This document shows, piece after piece, positions 18,513-27,533 of a stretch of 64,000 nucleotides of DNA. Position numbers and translations under genes: made by a program. The notes below the pieces were generated by a model. It ran no database searches and was not told where the DNA came from. It saw only the letters and a program-made list of their open reading frames with translations. Source of the stretch: CAZWBR01 sp964632305. Lineage in GTDB: Bacteria > Bacteroidota > Bacteroidia > Bacteroidales > Prolixibacteraceae. Position 1 is the first letter of the stretch. Each line of letters opens with the position of its first letter. The stretch is from positions 1 through 64,000 of the forward strand of contig CAZWBR010000006.1 in NCBI GenBank assembly GCA_964632305.1, in the 5' to 3' direction.

Positions 18513-18528
18513 TGAGGAGAGTCCTCTT

Positions 18529-18891
18529 TTATATCGACATAAGATCCTCAAATTTCACATCGGCATAGTCGATTTCTGCTTTCCCGGATGATTCGATGAG
18601 CTTTTCCCCTTGATTTTCGTCAATATAGCTGATCATCTCGTGGAAAAGATCAGCAAACCTCTCAAAATCTTCCTGGTAAAGGAATATTTTATGCTTCTCA
18701 TACTGAAAGCTTCCATCGGTGGCAAAACGCTTCTTGCTCTCGGTAATCGTCAGGTAGAGTTCATCCTGACGGGTTGCTTTTACATCGAAGAAGTAGGTTC
18801 GTTTACCACTCCTGATGGATCTCGAAAAGATCTCATCCCGGTTTACTTCATTAGTCCCGTTTACCTCATTTTCCTTAACATTTTCTTCCAT
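18529..18891 (-). CDS. DUF3276 (PUR-domain) nucleic-acid-binding protein
   Basis: A 120-residue protein of the DUF3276 family, which has the PUR fold known from Pur-alpha and from Borrelia BpuR. Visible features are IFSRSIRSGKRTYFFDVKAT, DELYLTITESKKRF and YEKHKIFLYQEDFERFADLF, one PUR repeat. It probably binds single-stranded DNA or RNA. The N-terminal 18 residues are acidic and likely disordered. Single gene with its own strong terminator. Confidence 0.92.
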   Translation of the reverse strand: MEENVKENEVNGTNEVNRDEIFSRSIRSGKRTYFFDVKATRQDELYLTITESKKRFATDGSFQYEKHKIFLYQEDFERFADLFHEMISYIDENQGEKLIESSGKAEIDYADVKFEDLMSI

Positions 18892-18956
18892 AATGTTTTA
18901 AAATTAATTGTAGTTAGTTAGTATAGTACAAAAAGAAAAATTCAATTTCAGTCTGG

Positions 18957-19775
18957 TTATTTAACGGTCTTGTAAAACTTCATTGCCTCAGGGATCTTCT
19001 CTTTTAGTTTGGCGATACGGTTTTCATCGACCGGGTGAGTACTCAGGAATTCGGGCGTTTTGGAGCCTCCCTGTTGCGACATTCTTTGCCAGAAAGCGAC
19101 ACTCTCGTTGGGATCATATCCAGCCATTGACATAAATATCAAACCCATATAATCGGCTTCGTACTCGTGCTTGCGGGAGAAAGGGAGCAGCACGCCGTAT
19201 TGGGCTCCGAGTCCGAACGCGGCCAAGGCCCATTGCTGGGTTTGCTGCGGTTTTTGAGATAAGGCCACAGAAAGGGCGGTCCCGGCTCCCTGGGCAACCA
19301 TCTGTTCGCTCATCCGTTCGCTTCCGTGACGGGCCACGGCATGGGCAATCTCGTGCCCCATAACCACTGCCAGACCGGCATCATTCCTGGTGAGGGGAAG
19401 AATACCCGAATAAACAACCACTTTTCCCCCCGACATGCACCAGGCATTAACGTTACTATCTTCGACCAGATTAAATTCCCATTTATACCCTTCAAGGTAA
19501 GAAGAGAGACCCTGTTGCGCCATATAGGTTTCGACAGCCTTGGCTATTCGCTGTCCGACCCGTTTAACCATCTCTACATTGGCTTTATTGGTTGAAACCT
19601 TATTGGTTTTCAGAAATTCATCATATTGGGTAAGGCTTAAAGCGATCATCTCCGATTCGCTGACCAGGGTCAGTTGCTTTCTTCCCGTTAAAGGTACGGT
19701 GGCACATGCAGTAAACAGAAGTAATGACAATAACCAGGGTCCACTGACCAACCATTTATAATTTAGCTTTTTCAT
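18957..19775 (-). CDS. M48-family zinc metalloprotease, lipoprotein
   Basis: A 272-residue periplasmic protease with lipobox LFTAC (Cys24). The zinc site is HEIAHAVARH and the third ligand comes from HEYEADYMGLIF, both intact. It resembles E. coli LoiP/YcaL, lipoprotein M48 peptidases that act in outer-membrane protein quality control; the substrate here is unknown. The C-terminus has the FLSTHPVDENRIAKL signature of the group. Monocistronic. Confidence 0.94.
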   Translation of the reverse strand: MKKLNYKWLVSGPWLLSLLLFTACATVPLTGRKQLTLVSESEMIALSLTQYDEFLKTNKVSTNKANVEMVKRVGQRIAKAVETYMAQQGLSSYLEGYKWEFNLVEDSNVNAWCMSGGKVVVYSGILPLTRNDAGLAVVMGHEIAHAVARHGSERMSEQMVAQGAGTALSVALSQKPQQTQQWALAAFGLGAQYGVLLPFSRKHEYEADYMGLIFMSMAGYDPNESVAFWQRMSQQGGSKTPEFLSTHPVDENRIAKLKEKIPEAMKFYKTVK

Positions 19776-19920
19776 ACGTTTATTATTTGATATACTTTAA
19801 TCTCTTCGATAAGGGGATGAAACCCGTTAATTCTTACGCGACGTGATTCAAATATAGTAATTCAGTCAGAATTATTCCAAAATTTACCGACTAATCTTTC
19901 TTTTAGCCGAAATAGAAAAC

Positions 19921-19955
19921 AAAAACCGTCCCACAGGAGCTATGGGACGGTTTTT
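19921..19955. terminator. terminator after folD
   Basis: Perfect 13-bp stem AAAAACCGTCCCA / TGGGACGGTTTTT with a 9-nt loop; the A and T runs at its foot make it work on either strand. Confidence 0.88.
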
Positions 19956-19975
19956 GCTGTGTTAAAACGGGTATT

Positions 19976-20851
19976 TTACCGGTAAATTTCTTTTTTAGCC
20001 GCGAGCAGCGTATTGTAGAGCAGTGAGGCAATGGTCATGGGACCGACACCTCCCGGGACGGGGGTGATAAAGGAACATTTTGGGGCTACCTCATCGTATT
20101 TGACATCGCCCAGCAATTTCCATCCTGACTTGGTTTTATCGGATTTCACGCGGGTAATTCCTACGTCGATCACCACAGCTCCCGGTTTGACCATATCGGC
20201 AGTCAGGAACTCGGCAATCCCCAATGCAGCAACAAGAATATCGGCTTGACTGGCAATCTCTTTCAGGTTTTTAGTCCGGCTGTGGCAAAGGGTTACCGTA
20301 CAATCGATCCCCTTTTGGGAGAGCAGTACGCTCATGGGGCGACCCACGATATTGCTCCGTCCAATAACCACGCAGTTTTTACCTGAAGTTTCAATCTTGT
20401 ATCTTCTGATCAGCTCCATGATTCCAAAGGGAGTCGCCGAGATAAAAGCCGGTAAGCCTGCAACCATACGCCCCACATTCACTGGATGAAAACCATCAAC
20501 ATCTTTGCGGGGATCGATCGCCTCAATAACATTTTCCTCGGAGATGTGTTTGGGAAGCGGGAGTTGAACGATGAAACCGTCAATATCAGCATCTTCATTT
20601 AATTTGTGAACGCACTGTAGCAGCTCCTGCTCAGTTACATCATCTTCCATACGAATCAGGGTAGATTTATACCCAACTAATTCGCAAGCCTTTACTTTTC
20701 CGGCTACATAAGTTTCGCTGGCGCCGTCGTGACCGACCAGAATGGCGGCCAGGTGTGGAATTTTTCCCCCGGCCAGCTTGATTTTACTAACTTCGGCAGC
20801 AATCTCCTCTTTTAGGATCTCAGATGTTTTTTTTCCGTCAATGATTGTCAT
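19976..20851 (-). CDS. folD: bifunctional methylenetetrahydrofolate dehydrogenase / cyclohydrolase
   Basis: Interconverts 5,10-methylene- and 10-formyl-tetrahydrofolate. Start set at ATG 20851 (MTIIDGKKTS); the open frame continues three codons up to a TTG. Family motifs: YVAGKVKACELVGYKS with the catalytic lysine, DGFIVQLPLPKHI, and the Rossmann part VVIGRSNIVGRPMSVLLSQKG; PVPGGVGPMTIASLLYNT ends the protein. It follows ffh on the same strand with 18 bp between them and is probably cotranscribed. Confidence 0.97.
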   Translation of the reverse strand: MTIIDGKKTSEILKEEIAAEVSKIKLAGGKIPHLAAILVGHDGASETYVAGKVKACELVGYKSTLIRMEDDVTEQELLQCVHKLNEDADIDGFIVQLPLPKHISEENVIEAIDPRKDVDGFHPVNVGRMVAGLPAFISATPFGIMELIRRYKIETSGKNCVVIGRSNIVGRPMSVLLSQKGIDCTVTLCHSRTKNLKEIASQADILVAALGIAEFLTADMVKPGAVVIDVGITRVKSDKTKSGWKLLGDVKYDEVAPKCSFITPVPGGVGPMTIASLLYNTLLAAKKEIYR

Positions 20852-20869
20852 ATGGTTCAAATAAACTAA

Positions 20870-22201
20870 TTAACGTTTGCCACTCTTAGGCCGGATCATA
20901 TTTCGCATATTGGCTCCCTGGGAAACCATTTTCATCATCTTGCGGGTATCGGCAAATTGTTTAAGCAGGCGGTTTACCTCCTGGACCGAGGTGCCGGAAC
21001 CTGTGGCAATTCTCTTCCGACGTGAACCATCGATGATACTGGCATCTTCGCGTTCCTGTTTAGTCATCGAATGAATAATCGCCTCAATATGTTTGAATGC
21101 ATCATCCTCTATTTCAATATCTTTAAGAGCTTTCCCCATACCTGGGATCATGCCTGCCAGATCTTTAAGGTTACCCATCTTTTTGATCTGTTGAATCTGG
21201 TTCAGAAAATCGTCGAAATTAAACTGATCCTTGGCCAGTTTCTTCTGGAGTTTGCGGGCTTCTTCCTCATCGAACTGTTCCTGGGCCCGTTCGACCAGCG
21301 AAACGATATCACCCATCCCCAGGATACGGTCGGCCATACGGCTCGGGTGAAAGGCGTCGATGGCATCCATCTTCTCTCCCATCCCGACAAACTTGATCGG
21401 TTTGTTCACAACGGAACGGATCGAAAGGGCGGCTCCACCACGGGTATCCCCATCGAGTTTAGTCAGAACCACACCATCGAAATCGAGGCGTTCGTTAAAC
21501 TCTTTCGCGGTATTGACCGCGTCCTGACCGGTCATGGAGTCGACAACGAAGAGAATCTCGTTAGGATTGACGGCCGATTTAATGGCCTCGATCTCTTTCA
21601 TCATCTGCTCGTCGACCGCCAATCGACCGGCTGTATCTATAATTACAACATCGTTTCCGTTAAGCTTTGCCTGTTTAATAGCCTCTTTAGCGATCTTAAC
21701 CGGTTCTTTGCTTCCCTCCTCAGTATAGACCGGAACATTAATGGAGGCCCCGACAACTTTCAACTGCTCGATTGCCGCAGGGCGGTAGACGTCGCAGGCT
21801 ACCAGTAATGGGTTTTTACCTTGTTTGGTTTTTAAGCGGTTGGCTAACTTTCCTGAGAAAGTTGTTTTACCAGATCCCTGGAGCCCCGACATCAGGATGA
21901 CCGAAGGGGCGCCTTTCAGATTAATATCAACCGTTTGTCCCCCCATCAGGTCCGCTAACTCGTCATGAACAATCTTGACCATTAACTGACCAGGATTGAT
22001 CGAGGTCATCACTTCCTGACCAAGGGCTTTATCCTTCACTTTGGCGGTAAAATCCTTCGCTATCTTATAGTTAACGTCAGCATCGAGCAGCGCCCGTCGC
22101 ACATCTTTCAATGTTTCGGCAACGTTAATCTCAGTAATTTTCCCCTGACCTTTCAGCAGTTTAAACGACCTTTCTAACTTATCTGTAAGATTTTCAAACA
22201 T
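20870..22201 (-). CDS. ffh: signal recognition particle protein Ffh (SRP54)
   Basis: GTPase that with 4.5S RNA targets nascent membrane and secreted proteins. Start set at ATG 22201 (MFENLTDKLERSFKLLKGQG), the normal family N-terminus; the open frame upstream adds 22 non-conserved residues. N domain, G domain with P-loop GLQGSGKTTFSGKLA, DVYRPAAIEQLK, DTAGRL and TKLDGDTRGGAAL, and the methionine-bearing M domain (about 300-443) with GSGTSVQEVNRLLKQF are all present. Confidence 0.97.
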   Translation of the reverse strand: MFENLTDKLERSFKLLKGQGKITEINVAETLKDVRRALLDADVNYKIAKDFTAKVKDKALGQEVMTSINPGQLMVKIVHDELADLMGGQTVDINLKGAPSVILMSGLQGSGKTTFSGKLANRLKTKQGKNPLLVACDVYRPAAIEQLKVVGASINVPVYTEEGSKEPVKIAKEAIKQAKLNGNDVVIIDTAGRLAVDEQMMKEIEAIKSAVNPNEILFVVDSMTGQDAVNTAKEFNERLDFDGVVLTKLDGDTRGGAALSIRSVVNKPIKFVGMGEKMDAIDAFHPSRMADRILGMGDIVSLVERAQEQFDEEEARKLQKKLAKDQFNFDDFLNQIQQIKKMGNLKDLAGMIPGMGKALKDIEIEDDAFKHIEAIIHSMTKQEREDASIIDGSRRKRIATGSGTSVQEVNRLLKQFADTRKMMKMVSQGANMRNMIRPKSGKR

Positions 22202-22477
22202 TTTCTCATTCTTTTTTAACGCGTACAAAATTACATGAAAAAAACTTTTGTACCAAGCTTCCGGCACAGATTACGATCATGGAAAAAACATTTAAATACA
22301 TCAATCATTACTCACTAATATTTAACATTTTAGACCAAATTTCATTATCTTTATGAAGCGTATCCCCCTTTCGGAAGATTAAAAACAGAAAGAAAAGTTT
22401 TACAGAGATAATCCTGTGTGTAACGATCAGGAATTTTCTACGTCATTTCACCGAAGATACCGGAAAACTATCGCGTT

Positions 22478-25108
22478 ATGAAACAACAGATCTTATTGGC
22501 TTTGCTTACCATCTTAATGATTCACTCAATGGCTCAGGGTGAAAACAAAAAAAGATATTTTGCCAACAAGATCAGCAACCCCATTACAATAGACGGAAAT
22601 TTAGAGGAAGAAGCGTGGAGATCGGGCACCTGGGAAGGGAATTTTATCCAACTTGAGCCCTACGAAAACGGAGTGCCATCACAAAAAACAGAGTTTCGTC
22701 TGCTGTTTGATGATGACAATATCTACGTCGGGATAAAAGCTTACGACACTGCCCCTGACAGTATCGTTCAACGCCTTTCGCGACGGGATCGTACCGACGG
22801 CGATTATGTTGGAGTTATGCTGGACAGCTATCATGACTTGAGAACGGCTTTCAGCTTTTATGTAACCGCATCGGGAGTAAAATTTGATAAGACCACGACC
22901 AGTAATGGAGATGTGGACGATTCAACCTGGGATCCTATCTGGTATGTAAAAACGGGTAAATACGCCTGGGGCTGGGCTGCCGAAATGAAGATCCCGTTAA
23001 CCCAATTGCGTTTCAAAAAAAACTCGGCTGAAGTATGGGGTTTTGAGGTTTTAAGACAAATCTACCGAATGAATGAGACCGATCTGTGGCAACCTATCCC
23101 GCGAAACTCACCCGGTTATGTACACCTCTTCGGTGAGTTGGCAGGCCTGGTCGACATTCAACCGAGAAAACAGTTTGACCTCACGCCTTATGTTGTTTCC
23201 AGTGTAAATACCTACCAGGAAGAAGAAAACAATCCCTATCTGGATGGGAAAGACGGACGGCTAAATGGTGGTCTGGACGGGAAAATTGGCATTACCAACA
23301 ACCTCACCCTCGATTTTACGCTGAATCCCGATTTCGGACAGGTTGAAGCTGACCCTTCAGAAGTCAATCTGACTGCTTTCGAAACTTTCTTCCCCGAAAA
23401 AAGACCCTTCTTCATCGAGGGCAATAATATCACCCGTTTCCAACTTGGTTTCGGGGATGGCGATCTATCGTTAGAACAGCTCTTCTATTCCCGGCGGATT
23501 GGACGACGGCCGCATGGCGACCCTGATCTCCGGGATAATGAATACATAAAATCACCCGACTTCACCTCAATCATTGGTGCAGCCAAGCTCACCGGAAAAT
23601 CATCCTCCGGGTGGTCAGTGGGCATTATCGAAAGTGTTGGGGCTGAAGAAAAGGCCAGAATATCCTATCAGGGGACTCAACGAAAGGAGGTGGTCGAACC
23701 TATGACCAATTATTTTGTGGGACGTTTGCAGAAAGATATTAATAACGGTAATACAATTATCGGGGCAATGGTTACCAGCACCGACAGGAGTCTTGAAAAT
23801 ACCCCCCTCGAAGATTTGCTGCATAAAAACGGAAGGTCGGCCGGTATTGATTTCAAACAATATTTTTCAGATAAAAACTGGCTCTTTCAGCTCAATGCGG
23901 CATTCAGTAAGGTTAGCGGCTCAAAGGCTGCCATAGCTGAGACACAGCAATCGTCAACACATTATTATCAACGGCCCAATAGCTCCTATATTGAGTTCGA
24001 CCCGGAAAGGACCTCTCTCTCCGGTTCCGGAGGAAACCTCCAAATAAACAAGATTGGCGGCCGTTTTAACCTGATGCTGGCCGGCATGTGGAAGTCACCC
24101 GGACTGGAATTGAACGACATCGGCTTCCTGCGTTCGGCCGACGAATTGTACGAGGTTTTCTGGTGCGGCTACCGTTTTACCAAACCGCAAGGAATCATGC
24201 GAAATGCAAATCTGAATTTTAACCAATGGTATGTGATGGATTTTGGTGGTAATAAGATCGGAAACGGTGGAAATGTTAACGGACATATTCAATTTACGAA
24301 TCAATGGTCGGCCCATGCGGGAGGTAACCTTAACGGGACAGCACTTTCAAACACCCAGTTACGGGGCGGTCCCTCCATGAAAATGCCCCAAAGACAAAAT
24401 ATTTGGTATTACTTTACCACTGACGGACGAAAGAAACTATCGTTTGAATATTCAGGAGAGCATTCCTGGACTAACAATAATGCCGGCAATGCTAATTATT
24501 ACTCGACCGAGATAAACTACAGGCCATTGAATACCCTTCAATTGTCGCTCGTCCCCTCTTTTTCAACCAAAAGAAATGATTTACAATATGTTGACAGATT
24601 TAATACAGGAGGGAACGACCGGTATATGCTGGCAACCATAAATCAAAAAGTAATTTCCTTCTCCTTGCGGATCAATATTAATCTTACGCCGGACCTTTCT
24701 ATACAATATTGGGGTCAACCCTTCCTGGCATCCGGGAAATACCGAAATTTTAAAATCGTTACCGACTCCAAAGCACCGAAATACCAGGATCGGTTCCAAT
24801 TATTAAATGCCCCGCAAATAAATCTCGATACAGACGACACTTATTCCGTCGATGAAAACATAGATGGTATTACTGATTATACCTTTGACAACCCCAGCTT
24901 TAATTTTAATGAATTTCTTTCCAATCTTGTTCTAAGATGGGAATATGTGCCCGGTTCGACGATCTACCTGGTATGGTCACAAAACAGGGATTACGAAGGG
25001 GCGTCGGGTGATTTTGATTTTTCGCACAACTTAAGTAAGCTATATAATTACGAAAAAGCCAACAATATATTTCTGATTAAGCTGTCCTACCGGTTTGCTC
25101 TCCAATGA
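22478..25108 (+). CDS. DUF5916 outer-membrane protein with N-terminal CBM9-like domain
   Basis: An 876-residue exported protein: signal peptide ending in HSMAQ, then a carbohydrate-binding-family-9-like sandwich at about residues 28-205 (ITIDGNLEEEAWRSG, LLFDDDNIYVGIKAYD, FGFEVLRQIYR-like), then the DUF5916 region with LDFTLNPDFGQVEADPSEVN and FPEKRPFFIEG, ending in beta-strand repeats and a C-terminal aromatic strand (IFLIKLSYRFALQ) typical of a barrel. Such proteins are common in Bacteroidota; the ligand and function are unknown. It is a single gene, convergent with the following PagL-like gene. Confidence 0.9.
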   Translation: MKQQILLALLTILMIHSMAQGENKKRYFANKISNPITIDGNLEEEAWRSGTWEGNFIQLEPYENGVPSQKTEFRLLFDDDNIYVGIKAYDTAPDSIVQRLSRRDRTDGDYVGVMLDSYHDLRTAFSFYVTASGVKFDKTTTSNGDVDDSTWDPIWYVKTGKYAWGWAAEMKIPLTQLRFKKNSAEVWGFEVLRQIYRMNETDLWQPIPRNSPGYVHLFGELAGLVDIQPRKQFDLTPYVVSSVNTYQEEENNPYLDGKDGRLNGGLDGKIGITNNLTLDFTLNPDFGQVEADPSEVNLTAFETFFPEKRPFFIEGNNITRFQLGFGDGDLSLEQLFYSRRIGRRPHGDPDLRDNEYIKSPDFTSIIGAAKLTGKSSSGWSVGIIESVGAEEKARISYQGTQRKEVVEPMTNYFVGRLQKDINNGNTIIGAMVTSTDRSLENTPLEDLLHKNGRSAGIDFKQYFSDKNWLFQLNAAFSKVSGSKAAIAETQQSSTHYYQRPNSSYIEFDPERTSLSGSGGNLQINKIGGRFNLMLAGMWKSPGLELNDIGFLRSADELYEVFWCGYRFTKPQGIMRNANLNFNQWYVMDFGGNKIGNGGNVNGHIQFTNQWSAHAGGNLNGTALSNTQLRGGPSMKMPQRQNIWYYFTTDGRKKLSFEYSGEHSWTNNNAGNANYYSTEINYRPLNTLQLSLVPSFSTKRNDLQYVDRFNTGGNDRYMLATINQKVISFSLRININLTPDLSIQYWGQPFLASGKYRNFKIVTDSKAPKYQDRFQLLNAPQINLDTDDTYSVDENIDGITDYTFDNPSFNFNEFLSNLVLRWEYVPGSTIYLVWSQNRDYEGASGDFDFSHNLSKLYNYEKANNIFLIKLSYRFALQ

Positions 25109-25122
25109 GAAGTACCGGAAGA

Positions 25123-26271
25123 TCAATATCGGTTCTGATCCCGATGAAAGGTGTAACCGAGGGACCATTCAAAAATATCGGGCTCTATACCATGTGCTTT
25201 AAGATTCAATCCGGCAAAGAAGTGATTGCCGATCCGGTATTTGATTCCGACTCTTTCATAATAGGGCTCAGTCTCACCGTTAGCCTCATTTCTGTGAATA
25301 TAATACCCTACAGTTATCGGGATAAAAAGGTGGCGCGTTAAAACCCATTCAGCAGTCCCGTTTATGGCATAGGAAATGGAATTGCTCAACGTCGCTGTCC
25401 CGGTCGAGTCGCGTAAACCGGTCTTATCCGAATAAAAAACATCGGCCCCAAATCCCGCACGAATTTTATAATTGAACATGCGCAACCAGTTGAAACCCAT
25501 CGATGATTTTAAATAAGAGGCCTCACCGGGATTATAATTCTTGCTTGAAGCGGAGATCATGAAATTGGTTTCATTATGACGAACGAATGTTGGAAGCTTC
25601 TGATCACGCTTCTCCGTGAAGAATCCGGTTGGTTTGTATTTAATGCCAAGCGTCACAGGAAACATGGTTAACCCCGACTCCGGCTGCGTTGCCGATCCGT
25701 TGGCAAAATGTTTAATCCCGACAGTACTGTATATTACCCAGAAAGGATTTGGATGATAATCGACCGCCAGACCTGCCTGAAGATAACTGTTCCCGTAGGC
25801 CCCCAGCAACAAGGCCGAACCATCACGAATCATCCCATCCATATTTTTATTGTACGACATACCGAACGAACCATTATAAGCAAGGGTAAACCGCTTATTC
25901 TCCTCGAAAGCTACAGGAATCGAATAGTAAAAATAAAGCGCGTTGGGATTCCCGATCAGATCGTCCTGAAAGGATGAGTAACTATATCCCAGACCAAATA
26001 TTGGAAGCCTGTACAACTTATTATACAGGTCAGCCAGATTATTCTTCCTGAAACCGAGCTTGAAGTTAAATCCATTAAAAGAATCCTCATTGGTAATCGG
26101 ATTACCCGCTTTGTCCTTATTGACCAGCAGGAGTCCATGATCGAAGGAAAGATCCCAAATCACGGAACTTTTATAGCGATTCTGTGGAAGAATAGATTCA
26201 AATTGGGCCAGGACAGATTGTCCCGTCGCGATAAAGGCTAAAAGAAAAATAATCAATACCTTGCTTTTCAT
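25123..26271 (-). CDS. outer-membrane acyloxyacyl hydrolase-like (PagL-like) protein
   Basis: I take ATG 26271 as the start because it opens a signal peptide (MKSKVLIIFLLAFIATGQSV); the frame upstream adds 47 unlikely residues. The 382-residue product is rich in alternating strands and has the PagL-like block YSTVGIKHFANGSATQPESG (residues 181-200). In PagL the corresponding His-x-Ser holds the catalytic pair; here the sequence is His188-Phe-Ala190, so the serine is replaced. Either the protein is inactive as a lipid A deacylase or the family call is only structural. Convergent with the DUF5916 gene, 14 bp apart. Confidence 0.65.
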   Translation of the reverse strand: MKSKVLIIFLLAFIATGQSVLAQFESILPQNRYKSSVIWDLSFDHGLLLVNKDKAGNPITNEDSFNGFNFKLGFRKNNLADLYNKLYRLPIFGLGYSYSSFQDDLIGNPNALYFYYSIPVAFEENKRFTLAYNGSFGMSYNKNMDGMIRDGSALLLGAYGNSYLQAGLAVDYHPNPFWVIYSTVGIKHFANGSATQPESGLTMFPVTLGIKYKPTGFFTEKRDQKLPTFVRHNETNFMISASSKNYNPGEASYLKSSMGFNWLRMFNYKIRAGFGADVFYSDKTGLRDSTGTATLSNSISYAINGTAEWVLTRHLFIPITVGYYIHRNEANGETEPYYERVGIKYRIGNHFFAGLNLKAHGIEPDIFEWSLGYTFHRDQNRY

Positions 26272-26863
26272 TGTTCTATTCGTTTTTCGCTCATTCATTA
26301 TTAATAAGGTGTAATCCCAATGCTCCAACCAGGGATAGGACATTACCGGTCCGTACCTATCTATCCGGAATAATAACGGTTTGCTATGCATTCCCAGAAG
26401 TATTACTCTCATCGTAGTTTAAAAACGAGGGATAACTCTTTGGGTATTTTCATCCTTGAATGATCAATACGAAAGCGCTCCTACAATAGTGTTATAAAAC
26501 GCCATCAATAAATCAGAAACAAGAATTGAATTTAAACCATCAAAACAGCAACTTGAACCGGTAACTTTTCCAAACAGTTTTTCCCGTAACCGATCGGACA
26601 ACAATAATATCCTAATATTATTTCAAATACAAGAAAAAATAAACGCAAAACGAAACCGAAAATCGCAAAAAACTGTCTTTCAAAAGAGTGAAAAAATGTA
26701 ATTTCTTTGAACGTCGTGAGATTTTTAACAAGACAATCAACATTTACTTCTTGATTATCTTGCATTTAACTATTATTTAAAATAAATTAGCGAATCATTT
26801 TTTGAATTAAATAATGACTATTTTTACATCGGATTATTTACCATTTAAATTAGTTTCAGAATT
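26272..26863. other. long non-coding gap upstream of the RRM gene
   Basis: Nearly 600 bp of AT-rich sequence between divergent genes. A 77-codon minus-strand frame (26532-26765) has no family features and very low complexity, so I do not call it. The stretch nearest the RRM gene may be a long 5' leader, as seen for cold-shock RNA-binding genes, but I see no definite promoter or riboregulator. Confidence 0.4.
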
Positions 26864-27280
26864 ATGAACATTTTCGTAGGAAGTCTGCCATTTAGCTTAG
26901 AAGAGGCAGAATTAAAAGGATTTTTTGAAGAATACGGCGAAGTAGCTTCAGCAAGAATCATCACTGACAAATTCTCCGGAAGGAGCAAAGGATTCGGTTT
27001 CATCGAAATGCCGAATGCAGAAGAAGCCAAAAAAGCTATCGAAGAGCTTAATGGCGCAGAAGTTGACGGTCGTACCATCGTTGTAAACGAATCGATCGAA
27101 AAACCTAAAGATGGCAGCGCACGTCGTCCAGGTGGTTTTAACCGTGGCGGTGGTGACCGTGGTGGTTTCAACCGTGGTGGTGACCGTGGTGGCTATAATC
27201 GTGGTGGTGACCGTGGCGGCGAACGCGGCGGATTCAACCGTGGTGGCGACAGAGGTGGCAACCGGAGATCTAGCTATTAA
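26864..27280 (+). CDS. RNA-binding protein: one RRM domain plus RGG-type tail
   Basis: A 138-residue protein. Residues 1-80 are a canonical RNA recognition motif: RNP2 is NIFVGSLPF and RNP1 is SKGFGFIEM. The remaining ~55 residues are repeats of FNRGGGDRGG / YNRGGDRGG, an RGG-box-like tail expected to bind RNA nonspecifically and to favour condensates. Such proteins are widespread in Bacteroidota and cyanobacteria and rise in cold. A terminator follows about 190 bp after the stop, so there is a long 3' untranslated region. Confidence 0.95.
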   Translation: MNIFVGSLPFSLEEAELKGFFEEYGEVASARIITDKFSGRSKGFGFIEMPNAEEAKKAIEELNGAEVDGRTIVVNESIEKPKDGSARRPGGFNRGGGDRGGFNRGGDRGGYNRGGDRGGERGGFNRGGDRGGNRRSSY

Positions 27281-27467
27281 TAAGCCGGTTGAACGCAGTG
27301 TCGCAGCATAATTAGCTGCTGACAGGTTTGAAGTATTTTTGTGTCGAGTGCTGAAGTGAAAAATTATTTGATGACTTAATTGCCGGAAAATTAATCGGAA
27401 TCGAAGCAGACCCATAGATAATCCAATCCATTAAATAGACTCGTTCTAAAGCTTATATAAGCATTAT

Positions 27468-27502
27468 AAAGCATTGCATATTTCTGCAATGCTTTATTTT
27501 TT
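27468..27502 (+). terminator. terminator of the RRM gene
   Basis: Perfect 11-bp stem AAAGCATTGCA (27468-27478) / TGCAATGCTTT (27485-27495) followed by ATTTTTTG, 190 bp after the stop codon. Confidence 0.85.
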
Positions 27503-27533
27503 GTACATTAGTTAATCCTTTTATCTTTCATTT

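Noticed and set aside
21071..21808. 245-codon frame antisense to ffh
   Set aside because: Shadow of the conserved ffh coding sequence.
26532..26765. 77-codon minus-strand ORF upstream of the RRM gene
   Set aside because: AT-rich non-coding sequence giving Phe/Leu-rich translation, no start context and no recognisable domain.
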